Shown here: piece after piece, positions 22,901 through 34,524 of the stretch | How positions within the stretch are numbered: position 1 is the stretch's first letter | Layout: each line of letters opens with the position of its first letter | Source of the DNA: Hemibagrus wyckioides | Lineage: Eukaryota > Chordata > Actinopteri > Siluriformes > Bagridae | Length of the DNA stretch: 64,000 bases | Assembly: GCF_019097595.1 (NCBI RefSeq) | Contig: NC_080727.1 | Coordinates: 7,255,001 to 7,319,000 of the forward strand | Direction: 5' to 3' | The notes under the pieces: model-generated | Seen by the model: only the letters and a program-made list of their open reading frames with translations | Told to the model about the DNA's origin: nothing | The model's database searches: none | Position numbers and translations under genes: made by a program

Positions 22901-24470
22901 AGTATAGTCTAGTATAGTGTAGCATAGTCTAGTGTAGTGTAGTATAGTGCAGTGTAGCCTAGTGTAGTGTAGTGTAGTATAGTGTAGTACAGTCTAGTGT
23001 AGTGTAGTATAGTGTAGCATAATGTAGTGTAGTGTAGTATAGTCTAGTGTAGTGTAGTATAGTGTAGTATAGTGTAGTGTAGTGTAGTATAGTGTAGCAT
23101 AGTCTAGTGTAGTGTAGTGTAGTATAGTGTAGCATAATGTAGTGTAGTGTAGTGTAGTGTAGTATAGTCTAGTGTAGTGTAGTGTAGTGTAGTGTAGTGT
23201 AGTGTAGTATAGTGTAGTGTAGTGTAGTGTAGTATAGTCTAGTATAGTGTAGGATAGTCTAGTGTAGTGTAGTATAGTGTAGCATAATGTAGTGTAGTGT
23301 AGTATAGTGTAGTACAGTCTAGTGTAGTGTAGTATAGTCTAGTATAGTGTAGCATAGTCTAGTGTAGTGTAGTATAGTGCAGTGTAGCCTAGTGTAGTGT
23401 AGTGTAGTATAGTGTAGTACAGTCTAGTGTAGTGTAGTATAGTGTAGCATAATGTAGTGTAGTGTAGTATAGTCTAGTGTAGTGTAGTATAGTGTAGTGT
23501 AGTATAGTCTAGTGTAGTGTAGTATAGTGTAGTGTAGTGTAGTATAGTCTAGTGTAGTGTAGTACAGTCTAGTGTAGTGTAGTGTAGTATAGTGTAGCAT
23601 AATGTAGTGTAGTGTAGTGTAGTATAGTCTAGTGTAGTGTAGTATAGTGTAGTGTAGTATAGTCTAGTATAGTGTAGCATAGTCTAGTGTAGTGTAGTAT
23701 AGTGTAGCATAATGTAGTGTAGTGTAGTGTAGTACAGTCTAGTGTAGTGTAGTACAGTCTAGTGTAGTATAGTCTAGTGTAGTTTAGTATAATATAACAT
23801 AGTAAAGTCTAGTTTAGTACAGTATAGTGTAGTACAGTATAGTGTAGTATAGTATAGTGAGGTATAGTATAGTGAGGTATAGTGTAGTGTAGTATAGTGT
23901 AGTGTAGTGTAGTATAATATAACATAGTAAAGTCTAGTGTAGTACAGTATAGTGTAGTACAGTATAGTGTAGTATAGTATAGTGAGGTATAGTATAGTGA
24001 GGTATAGTGTAGTGTAGTATAGTATAGTGAGGTATAGTGTATTGTAGTACAGTATAGTGTAGTATAGTATAGTGAGGTGTAGTCTATTGTAGTACAGTCT
24101 AGTGTAGTGTAGTATAGTATAGTATAGTGAGGTATAGTATAGTGTAGTATAGTCTAGTGTAGTGTAGTATAATATAATATAGTGAGGTATAGTGTAGTGT
24201 AGTATAGTATAGTGTAGTATAGTCTATTGTAGTACAGTCTAGTGTAGTATAGTATAGTATAGTGACATATAGTGTAGTGTAATATAGTCTAGTGTAGTAT
24301 AGTCTAGTGTAGTATAGTATAGTATAGTGACGTATAATGTAGTGTAATATAGTCTAGTGTAGTATAGTGTAGTATAGTGTAGTGTAGTATAGTATAGTAT
24401 AGTATAGTGTAGTATAATATAGCGTAGTGTAGTATAGTGTAGTGTAGTATAATGTAGTGTAGTCTAGTGT
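19946..24470. repeat. Pentamer satellite, main block (about 905 units)
   Basis: The block consists of tandem 5-mers: mainly AGTAT and AGTGT, with AGTCT, AGCAT, AGTAC, AGCCT, AATGT, AACGT and TGTGT as minor variants. From 19946 to 24470 every line keeps the same 5-base phase, so net length changes are multiples of five. The plus strand is very poor in C. Long segments recur: 20581-21070 matches 21291-21785 except for one extra pentamer, and 22141-22420 matches 22891-23170. The last 700 bases (from about 23790) use a different mix (GGTAT, AATAT, AGTGA). It lies in the ntng2 intron and would be transcribed as the ACACT/ATACT strand. Long minus-strand open frames come from the stop-free 5-mer and are not genes. 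Confidence 0.97.
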
Positions 24471-24534
24471 ACTAGACTGCAGCAGCTTTATATGGCTAAA
24501 GTGACAATAAAAGCTTCTTGACTTATAGTGTTAC
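24471..24534 (+). mobile_element. LINE 3' tail between satellite blocks
   Basis: GGCTAAAGTGACAATAAAAGC followed by TTCTTGACTTATAG resembles the 3' end of fish L2-like LINEs (GTGACAATAAA then TTGACTTGA-type tail). The second satellite block starts directly after it. Confidence 0.55.
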
Positions 24535-24540
24535 ATAGCG

Positions 24541-25818
24541 TAGTATAGTATAGTATAGGGTACTGTAGTGTAGTATAGTGTTGTGTAGTATCGTATAGAA
24601 TAGTATAGTATAGGGTACTGTAGTGTAGTATAGTGTTGCATAGTGTAGTGTAGTATAGAATAGTATAGTATAGGGTACTGTAGTGTAGTGTTGTGTAGTA
24701 TAGTATAGTATAGTATAGTATAGTATAGTATAGTATAGGGTACTGTAGTGTAGTATAGTGTTGTGTAGTGTAGTATAGAATAGTATAGTATAGGGTACTG
24801 TAGTGTAGTGTAGTGTAGTGTAGTATAGTATAGTATAGTATAGAATAGTATAGGGTACTGTAGTGTAGTGTAGTGTTGTGTAGTATAGTATAGAATAGTA
24901 TAGTATAGGGTACTGTAGTGTAGTGTAGTGTAGTGTAGTATAGTATAGTATAGTATAATATAGTATAGTATAGTATAGTATAGGGTACTGTAGTGTAGTG
25001 TTGTGTAGTATAGTATAGAATAGTATAGTATAGGGTACTGTAGTGTAGTATAGTGTTGCATAGTGTAGTGTAGTATAGAATAGTATAGAATAGGGTACTG
25101 TAGTGTAGTGTAGTGTTGTGTAGTATAGTATAGTATAGTATAGTATAGGGTACTGTAGTGTAGTGTTGTGTAGTATAGTATAGAATAGGGTACTGTAGTG
25201 TAGTATAGTGTTGCATAGTGTAGTGTAGTATAGAATAGGGTACTGTAGTGTAGTGTAGTGTTGTGTAGTATAGTATAGTATAGTATAGAATAGTATAGTA
25301 TAGTATAGGGTACTGTAGTGTAGTGTAGTGTTGTGTAGTATAGTATAGAATAGTATAGCATAGGGTACTGTAGTGTAGTATAGTGTAGTGTAGTGTAGTA
25401 TAGTGTTGCATAGTGTAGTGTAGTATAGAATAGTATAGGGTACTGTAGTGTAGTGTAGTGTAGTGTTGTGTAGTATAGTATAGTATAGTATAGTATAGTA
25501 TAGTATAGTATAGTATAGAATAGTATAGCATAGGGTACTGTAGTGTAGTATAGTGTAGTGTAGTATAGTGTTGCATAGTGTAGTGTAGTATAGAATAGTA
25601 TAGGGTACTGTAGTGTAGTGTAGTGTTGTGTAGTATAGTATAGTATAGTATAGTATAGAATAGTATAGTATAGGGTACTGTAGTGTAGTATAGTGTTGTG
25701 TAGTGTAGTGTAGTATAGAATAGTATAGTATAGGGTACTGTAGTGTAGTATAGTGTTGCGTAGTGTAGTGTAGTATAGAATAGTATAGTATAGGGTACTG
25801 TAGTGTAGTGAAGTATAG
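24541..25818. repeat. Pentamer satellite, second block with a different higher-order unit
   Basis: TAGTA and TAGTG units again in constant 5-base phase. It is punctuated by a landmark pair, TAGGG-TACTG, that I count 21 times, usually 40 to 75 bases apart. Between landmarks a set order recurs: TAGTG units, then TAGTG-TTGTG or TTGCA, then TAGTA units, then TAGAA. The first block lacks this landmark, so the two blocks were amplified separately. Confidence 0.95.
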
Positions 25819-26100
25819 TGTAAGGCGTGGGGTTTAGCCGCCCGTGGATTGATTTCAATAAAGACGATGGACTTGAAAATATAGACGGCACACAACTTTT
25901 ATTGAGCCAAAGAAAGACTATGGAGACACTACTCTTCATGCCTGCTTCACTCTACCACACTCTCCCTTTCTTCGTTCCCGCACTTCCCTTCCCATTAAAT
26001 CATCCCCCTTCCCGGAGGACATAACGGCAAAATAAAAGTCCTTTAGCGAAAACATACAGAAATACAGTAGAATACAACAAACATTAATCAAACAACTTCA
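25819..26100 (-). mobile_element. LTR-like insertion in the satellite
   Basis: This 282-bp non-repetitive segment splits the pentamer array. Read on the minus strand it begins TGAAG and ends CTTACA (TG...CA). It holds GGCTCAATAAAAGTTGTG, a typical LTR polyadenylation context, about 100 bases before its end. No clear target duplication is visible, perhaps because the target is itself a 5-bp repeat. A solo LTR is my best guess. Confidence 0.4.
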
Positions 26101-26101
26101 G

Positions 26102-26225
26102 AGTATAGTATAGTATAGTACAAGGTAGTATACTGTTGTATAGTATAGTATAGTATAGTATAGTATAGTATAGTATAGTATAGTATAGTATAGTATAGTA
26201 TAGTATTGGGTAGTGTAGTATAGAT
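26102..26225. repeat. Pentamer satellite, third block
   Basis: TAGTA units continue beyond the LTR-like insertion, nearly pure from 26141 to 26205. It is probably the right edge of the same array. Confidence 0.93.
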
Positions 26226-26504
26226 TTTCCTGTTCTATAAATTTGTAAACTAACCACAGATCACAGTGATCAACAACTGAGTGGGGAAAACACCCAACTG
26301 TACAGTGGTCAAGCATTTCAGGACAAGCTATTTATTTTTCTTTGTTTGTTTGTTTATAGATGTATTAAAGTTTAAACACTATTGACTGTGAAATAAAAAA
26401 AACACCACTCCATCACACACCTACATCTTTATATTTAATGACTAATTCATAGTCCTTTCTCTCTAGTGGGAATCTAAATGTGTGTAAGCTAACAGACTGT
26501 AAAC

Positions 26505-26550
26505 TCAGTGACAATAAAGTTAAATCTAATCTAATCCAATCTACTCTAAG
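26505..26550 (+). mobile_element. LINE 3' tail
   Basis: CAGTGACAATAAAGTTAAATC followed by CTAATCTAATCCAATCTA is the 3' end of a fish L2-like LINE with its tandem pentamer tail. The body of the element is not recognisable upstream. Confidence 0.6.
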
Positions 26551-27350
26551 CCTAGCTTTGAGCTACAGTTGATAGTAGATAGGGTTAGAATTAACTAAGT
26601 GTTTAGTATAATTAAGACATGCCTCTGATACCTCTGTTTTTGGCAAACTGCATGGCGTGTAAGTCTGTAGTTACATGCCTTAATTTTAGTATAAAATCCT
26701 CAGAAAGTGTACATAACAAGCTATCTAGCCGCTGTTTCTAATCTGATTAAATAGCACAAATTTCTTGAATTTTAACCAAAAAAAAATTCCACTGCCATTG
26801 TCTCAGTAACTTCAGTTTAGAAGTCATAAACTCTCCACATTTAATCTGAAGACATTGTCCAACTATACGGTATTATAAGGGGTTAAGTGTTAAGATGAAG
26901 CTTGTGGTTCACAGCAGCCTGACCTACACCACTTTAAAGGAAGTCTGTCAGAAGATAACCAAAAAACCACCAGATTTATTTAAAAAAGAGAGATTATTGA
27001 GATACAAATATCCGATATGTGATCTTGATGTTCTTTTATTTTTAAGTTAAGAGTCAGGATAAACAACCCCCCCCCCCTGCCCACACACACACATACCTGG
27101 ATGAACAGAATAGTAACATTATTATGAAAAGAACAAAAACACAGTGATAATTTCAGAATAACTCATAATAACCCCAAACACCACTTAAAAATGCATTTAC
27201 GTCTCATACACACATATGCTGCACATCCCCCATCCTCCCACAATAACATCTCATAAAAAGAGCTTATTACAGTGCTTTGCATCTTGGGAAATTAATAATT
27301 TGGTGTAAAAAAAAAAAAAAAAAAGATAAATAAAATGAAAGATGAAATCG

Positions 27351-27371
27351 TGTGTGTGTGTGTGTGAGAGA

Positions 27372-27410
<39 letters not shown>
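27351..27410. repeat. (GT)n(GA)n compound microsatellite
   Basis: GT units run into GA units. A 17-base A run precedes it at 27307-27324. Confidence 0.95.
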
Positions 27411-29189
27411 AGCGCTCCAAAATCTATTGTCTTCTAAAAAATTATATATATAATAAATGAAATAAAAGCAGTTCATGCTAATGGACTTCAGGCATTTGAA
27501 GCCTACTGTAAAGGTGAGTTGTAACTATTTTCCATTTACTGCCTTGTACCCAGACGGTTAAAAAAAAACCCAAATGCATTAAAGTCATCTTAAAAGTCTC
27601 TCTCTATCTCATCTTTCTTACTCCTACAGCATCCCTGACTCACACGGTGTTCCTTTTTTTCTCACCCACCATCACTTATTCACTTAAGGTTTTCACTCAC
27701 TTAACTTCCCTTCTTCCATCCTTCCTATTTTATCCCTCTCTTTTTCCTGTACCTCTCTCTCTCTCTCTCTCTGACTAACTCAGTTAGGGAAAACACATTA
27801 TTTGTTCAAGTCTTAAACCATCTCAGTCTCAAAGTCTAGACAGCAGACAAGCAGTAGCTACACACACACACAAACACACACACACATTATTCCCATCTTA
27901 ACCCCTGATATGCAAGTACGTTGCAGTTGGCTTAAGAGGACGTTACACACAAAGCTTGAGTCCATCAAATCCACTCCAAATCCGCCAGCTGACACAGATA
28001 ATGGAGTCTGTCCATGTGTATGTGTACATGTGTAAGTGTATTAGTGCATTACACAGTGCAGAAGGGCTGTAGGCTGCTTCTGTGCATGTGTATGCCTGTG
28101 TTTATTGCTGGGTTGTGTATCAAATAACATCAAAATTAGATATCAACAGCCAAATTTGTGTTTATTCGAATGCTAATCGAATATATGCACGGTGCAGGAT
28201 ATAGCACCTGAAGTGTATGTAATCCATCCCTCCCTTTCACTTAGCGTCCAAGGCCCATGTAATATCGTGCACACATACACACCCACCGCCAACTGTTTCG
28301 CCAGGTGGCCCACATCGCTAAGCTCCTGAAGCAATTATCCTCACTGGAATCCTATCTCTTCGACAACAATCGGCATGGTACTGTCGGCATGGCAGTGCAT
28401 GTGTTTGCGTGTGAGTGAGACAGATAATAATGATGTCAGATGATGGCACTGAACGTTGAAAATGGTGTGTGTATGATCAGACTCAGCACAGTTTGCATTC
28501 TTTATTGTAAGATTTCGAGGAACTGTGACCGTTTTTAATAAAGTTGCAATATTCTGGGGGAAAATTCTAATATTATATGAATCAGGGATTGGAAGTAAAC
28601 TTTCAATATAAGCATCTCTCAAGATAGGCGCAGTACTTGTATTTCCTCACTTGTGAATCCTACACTAAACTATAACTTCACAGTGTTCCTCCTTTCTTAG
28701 AATACTTAATGAGTATATCCTTCAAATATCACATATTAAGTTATTCTCAAAATACAGCTTTATTATTTTCTTCAGCAGCGGCCCATGTGTTACTTTAGAT
28801 TTACTGGCTTGCTAATGATGCACCCAGATAAAGTAGGCCACATTTTATGTAAATAATATGCGTACAGGATGTAAATAAAGACAGTTGGTGAGCTCCTGTC
28901 ACATGGCGGAAGCTTATTCATCAGTGACCCGACATTATGACCATGTCATGAATAAGACATTGTTGATCAGCTCATATGTCATTCCTGCTGCTTGTATCTA
29001 CGCATTTCCAAGCTATGATGGTATGCAGAAATGTTGAGGTGGGCGACATTTCCCTACATTACCCAATGCAATTGGTGCATATGTAAGTATCTGAGTTAAA
29101 CCTTTACCCCATGCCTTTAAATGTAACAAAAGTCAGTGATCTAGGATTATGTCCAAAGGTCATGTCGGTATTTACACGGGGAAGTTACA

Positions 29190-29557
29190 TACACTATATT
29201 GCCAAAAGTTTTGGGACACCCCTCCAAATCATTGAATTCAGGTGTTTTTCAGGGTTTGGGCTCGGCCACTTAGTTCCAGTGAAAGGAACTCTTAATGCTT
29301 CAGCATACTAAGACATTTTCATGCTCCCAACTTTGTGGGAACAGTTTGGGGATGACCCCTTCCTGTTCCAACATGAAAGCAAGGTCCATAAAGACATGAA
29401 TGAGAGAGTTTGGTGTGGAGGAACTTGAGTGGCCTGTACAGAGCCCTGACCTCAAACCGATAGAACACCTTTCGAATTGAATTAGAGCGGCAATATAGTG
29501 TACACCTGAATTCAATCATTTGCAGGGGTGTCCTAAAACTTTTGGCAATAAAGTGTA
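29190..29557 (+). mobile_element. Internally deleted Tc1-like element (non-autonomous)
   Basis: The left end TACACTATATTGCCAAAAG and right end CTTTTGGCAATAAAGTGTA form inverted repeats at TA sites, 368 bp apart. The interior keeps fragments of a Tc1 transposase gene: [17 protein letters not shown] at 29261-29311, and a piece matching the PDLNPIEHL region near 29445-29475. The rest of the gene is gone. A second internal terminal-like motif (GCAATATAGTGTA, 29491-29503) sits 54 bp before the right end, as if the end had been duplicated or two ends joined. Confidence 0.85.
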
Positions 29558-31164
29558 TATTCTGTTATGAGTTACACACATGCTAAAGGCAGATTTCTGA
29601 GTGTCCCTTTCAGATTATGCAAATTACCTATAATTTACCTCAGAAGAGAATTTACAGCATCCTATTATTTTCTATTTCTGTTTTTAAATCAGTAGTTAAT
29701 TGTTCAGTCATGCCAGCTAATTTTTCATGCTTTAAATTTGCGATTTTCACCCAACAGTTTGAAAGACTCAACTTTTATGCTTACTCGCACCTCATGAGCG
29801 AATTAATAGTTTTATGAGTTCCTGTAGATAAGCAATGACTCTGTCATTATGATAAAAATGTTCATACTATTATACATACATCCATAGATTTATACTATAC
29901 TATTATCATACTATAAATTAATTATTAATTACTTAAGTCATACTTACTTATTTAACATTGGTCTTAAACAGCATTCCATAGTTTTTGAGTTTATTTACAG
30001 CCAAAAAAATAAATTTTTATATGACATATTTCATATGACAAATAAATTTTTATATGCATATGCAATTTTACTTCCTCATGTATAGTATTTATAGAAAAGA
30101 CAAGGTCACGTTACCTTACAGACTCAGATGGTCATCATTTTTTGTGGTCATACCAAAAAAAACCAAGACAAGACATACCGTAAGATCAGCACGCTATTTT
30201 TGTGACCATTAGCGCATCTGGTACCGTGACACATTGTCAAAAGGTGTGGTTAAGCTTTTATGATATCCAATCAAATCAGCTCCTCTCATGCCCTTTAAAA
30301 CCCATTAACATTTTCATAATGATAAACAATTAGAAGCTAATTTCAGACTTTATATTGGTTTCTTTAATCGTATCCATAACCAGCCGACTCATGGGGGACT
30401 TCAAAAATAATGTCTCCCCTTTTACATCAATATCGTATTGAATGTGCTACAACTAGGGGTCCAAGTGTGACTAAAACTCTTCCCAAAACCTTTTAGCAGC
30501 CACAACTAATTGATAAAATAATTAAGTCTGGTTTATTTAGACTGTATTTGGGTGGAATGTTATAAATAGTCAAACAGCCATGAAACCAGGTTGTAAGAAA
30601 TGGGACATGACATATAAGGCTGCTTATAAGGTCAGGAAAATACCATTTTATCCCTGAGCTTGTACTGAGAAGGAGGTCTCAGGAGGCAGTAGTACGCCCA
30701 TATTTCTGAACAAGAATGGGATCCCACTGTGTCTCTGCACATTTTGATTGTCACACCCCCCTTTTTTATGGACCTATATAATGACCCAGCTAGATTGCAA
30801 CAACATGCTGACTAACTCCTAATTTATGCTTGGGTTGGCATTAAAATAGAGACTTTACTTAAACTTTCAGACCTAAAAGGGAATATGTTTTCTTAAAAGA
30901 AAAAAATCTTGCAGTAAACATGTCTACTGACTCTGTCATGTATTTCTCAGAAAAAAAATCCAGTGTGTGTGTGAAAGTGGGAGTGTTAGTGTGTCACTAT
31001 AAGAGGAACACGATATGAACTCAGCTTACTTTATGAGATCCCAACACTCTGTGGAATACACCCTCACACGTGCTGTGTGTAAGTGAGAGAAGAAGAAAAA
31101 AAACAAAGAAGATATAAAACGGTTTGCAGGTTCCGGAGAGAGATCATTTTATGTGTGTCTATAT

Positions 31165-31425
31165 ATTGAGAAGAAGATTTCTCAAGGGTTATCAGAGACG
31201 TGGCCTCCTCACAGCTTCAGCATCGCAGGTTCGCTCCTGTGCTCCATTTACTGCCTGTGTAGAGTTTCCTCTTCAAACTCACATCACTAAATTGCCTCTA
31301 AGTATGAATATGTGTGTGATGCTCCGTAATGGACTGGATGTATTCCTGCCTCATGATAACTATTTTTAGGATAACCTCTGAATCCCCTGACCAGGATAAA
31401 ACAATTACTGAAGATGAACGAATGA
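31165..31425 (+). repeat. Dispersed fish repeat, diverged
   Basis: CTCACAGCTTCAGCATCGCAGGTTCG, ACTGCCTGTGTAGAGTTTCC, GTGATGCTCCGTAATGGACTGGATG and CCAGGATAAAACAATTACTGAAGATGAACGAATGAA. Confidence 0.55.
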
Positions 31426-31834
31426 AACGATTCTTGCTTGTGAAGGAAAATCGAAGCATTATCAAGCCTGAATCCTATAAAATTTAAAGCATGTTTATAA
31501 TAAACTAAATTTCATTAGCAGCATTGCCTTACAAATTCTGACTTCAACTTCTTCTATTTCATCATTAGACCAGCTGGAAATCTTTATGAGAATCATATTA
31601 ATGTGTAAAATATTTCAAATTTCAATTTCCGTCTTCATTTAGAAAAGCTAAGAATTTTGGGAATTAAATTCATTTATTGTTGATAACCACCAAACTGTTT
31701 CACACTCAAAGCCCAGACACTTATGTTTTTACCTTTACCAATAAAATTCAGGCTTTGTGTCATTTATATTTTGCATCTTGTACCCAACCAGAATGCACAC
31801 ATTCATATTTATTATGAAAAAGATCTGGTATATT

Positions 31835-31925
31835 TTTACCCCTGCCTTTCGCCCAATGTGTGCTGGGATAGGCTCCAGCAGATCCCTGTGACCCGAATTA
31901 GGAATAAAGCGGATGGATGGATGGT
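31835..31925 (+). repeat. Dispersed fish repeat, 3' end
   Basis: ACCCCTGCCTTTCGCCCAATG, GATAGGCTCCAGCAGATCC and AATAAAGCGGATGGATGGATGG, nearly identical to the end of the copy at 35423-35800. Confidence 0.8.
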
Positions 31926-32159
31926 ATGTTCTTCTTTCATTACATACAAAGCATTCTTTAAGACTGCTGCATCCTAGACTGTACTGTCCATTTGTGTGAC
32001 CAAAACACAATTTTGTCCTCAGCACACTCTTTGTAATTCCTTTCTTTAGACTTATAGGCTTTTTTTTCTCATGTTATGGCTTCAATGTGCTTAACTTTTT
32101 GAGGTCATGACTTCCGCACTGTAAAGATGAAGAAGTAGCAGCAGCTTTGATTTGTCACG

Positions 32160-32370
32160 TATACATTACAGCACAGTGAAAGTCTTTTCTTCACACATCA
32201 CAGCTAAGGACAGACATGATAAAGCACCCATAGAGCAGAGAGAGTTAAGAGTTCCCAAGGGCCCAAACAGTAGCAGCTTGGGCATCAGTGCTGGGGTTTG
32301 AACCTCCAGCCTTTTGATCACTTGCCTGGAACCTTAGTGATCTGAGCCATAACTGCCTGCATTCTTGTGC
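32160..32370 (+). mobile_element. Fish SINE-like repeat
   Basis: ACATTACAGCACAGTGAAAG, AAGGGCCCAAACAGTAGCAGC, AGTGCTGGGGTTTGAACC and CCAGCCTTTTGATCAC occur in the order known for this fish repeat; it ends TGAGCCATAACTGCC. Confidence 0.65.
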
Positions 32371-33599
32371 AAATACTGAGGTAATTAGACAGAAATTCCT
32401 CTGATTGAGAAACATCTCAGTTCTGAGTCCTGTGAACACTAAAAAAAAAAAGGTGTTGTGGTGAAAATTTGTGAGTAATTAGACACCAAATACATCTCTG
32501 TGTCTCACAGTTAGTCTTTTATACACACATAAACGCTAAGATGCAAATATTAATTGGCTGCTTACTTCTCTTTTTCTCATAAATTTTAATTTCTTCATTC
32601 TTCAATAGTTGACCTTGGTTAGCTGCACCCTCTGTCCTGGCCATGGCAAAACAAGTCTACACTCTGCTTGCTCACTACATCAGTTGTACAACATTTCAGT
32701 TTTTCCATTACAGTGTCATCATATATTCCCCTAGTAACATATTGCTTCTAAACTTACGGGAATCTTGATCTTTTCACACTTAACCTCTTTCACTATAACT
32801 TACATTCAATTCAGCACGTATCAAAGAATCATCATATTTCAAGCAACAGCATGTCACCCTGTCCACCCTCCGGCTGTCTCTGGGGGATGAAGAAACCATG
32901 GAGATCCTATATGGAATCTTTTTAATAACTAAGTGGCATAACATATTCTAAGAACTTTTTAGAAGGACTACAGGTAAATGCAGTGGCTTTGCAATAAAAC
33001 TCTAATAACACACACTAGCAGACATTTATGGTTCGAGGACTCCTCTGTGCTTATTTAATGTTTTTTATATTAATAAACAACACCGTTGAGCTAAAATGAC
33101 AACACAGGTATTACTTAGGATGAGTGCTTCCTGCTGAACCAGTAGACTCCCACATAAATATATAAAAATAAAAAAAAAACCTCCATTAGCATAAAATGGA
33201 ATTACTTGGAAACATTGGAGCATTCTCAGTCCTAGTCTGGCCTTACTTTCTGCATTTAAAGTGCCCCCCATTGTGATGCGCAGGAATCCGCCCAATATTT
33301 TGTCAGTCGGTGTTCAAATCTGATTTACCGGCTATACCTGCTGTTGTACCCTGTGCAACTTCACGTCTAAGTGAAAAACGCTCAACCATCCTTTTAAGAT
33401 TAAAGACGTTATCACATCTGCTGCACAGAATGTGGTTATGTCTTGAAATGGTGTTTGTTGTATATCCCGGAGACAATGAGAGCTTTGAGAATAAGAATTG
33501 CTGAACACAGTCGTAGTATTTTAGAAGCAGAAGCATTGTAAGAATCCATCCTCTTGCTGTAAATTTGACAGAAGCAGGAGAAAATGTAGCTTCTGAGCT

Positions 33600-33960
33600 A
33601 GACCAAACTTCCGTTAATGTTCACATTAAACATCAGAATGGGGGGAAATGTCATCACAATGACTTGGGCCAAGACATGGTTGATGGTGCCAGACTGGCTG
33701 ATTTTGCGTAGCTCAAAAACCGCTGATCTCTGGAAATCTTCAGGCACCAGAGTCTTCAGAGTTTACATAGTTATTTGAATAACCACTCTTTACAACTGTG
33801 ATGAACAGAAAAGCATATCAGAATGAACGACATGTTAACCCAGACAAGGCGGATGGGCTCAACAGCAGGATACCATATTGGGTCAAGACCAGGAATCTGA
33901 GGCTACAGTGGGCATTAAACTATTCAGAAAAAACCTTACCTGTCCTAGACCTTCAGGTCT
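33600..33960 (+). mobile_element. Tc1-like fossil, plus orientation
   Basis: TTAATGTTCACATTAAACATCAGAATGG, GACATGGTTGATGGTGCCAGAC, ACCGCTGATCTCTGG, AATAACCACTCTTTACAACTG, AAAAGCATATCAGAATG and AATCTGAGGCTACAGTGGGCA follow a Tc1 transposase 5' half in order, with a deletion in the middle and stops. Confidence 0.75.
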
Positions 33961-34524
33961 TTTTGAAGAGTCTAGACATCCCTAGTCTTGAGCAGCCAAA
34001 TGTTCAGACTTACAGCAGAAGGTTTGGACTCCATAGCAGTACCACCCAGGTGGGTGTCTGACTAACAATAAATTGGTTGTAAAGCAACCAATCACAGTTA
34101 GTTTTATTCAGCGTCATGTTTAGGTGCATGAAAATACAAAGTCATTGTCCCTACCAAAACAGACTCACATGCAATCATAGCTCGTTCAAAAGAAATGAAT
34201 GAGTCTGTACCATGAACTTCACATCATTTGGAAAATCCAGCATTTAGCTGTTTCTTATAAGACAGCTACGGCTGTAAACACAACATATCCTTCTTCCACA
34301 AGGGAAGCAGAGCATCACTCAGGGTTTGTTTCCGGGTGGACTGTTAAAAAAATTGACACATCTCCCAGAACTTCTGTAGAATCCAACCAATCAGATAACT
34401 TCAAAGCTCCTGAAGTGTTTCCAATTTTGTGTACCATGTACATCAGAAGCACAGCAAACGGTTTGTGGGTGTGGCATTTGAGGCTGAGATTAAGCCATCC
34501 CCTAATGTTAAGAAGAAGAAGCTT

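Noticed and set aside
19946..25818. A CRISPR-like array
   Set aside because: There are no unique spacers or fixed-length direct repeats; it is a 5-bp satellite in a vertebrate intron.
24488..25939. Minus-strand open frames of 483 and 454 codons, and several of 70-130 codons in 19.9-22.7 kb
   Set aside because: They are produced by the stop-free ATACT/ACACT repeat in all frames of that strand. Two long frames overlap the same bases, and the composition is only L, H, Y, T, I and similar.
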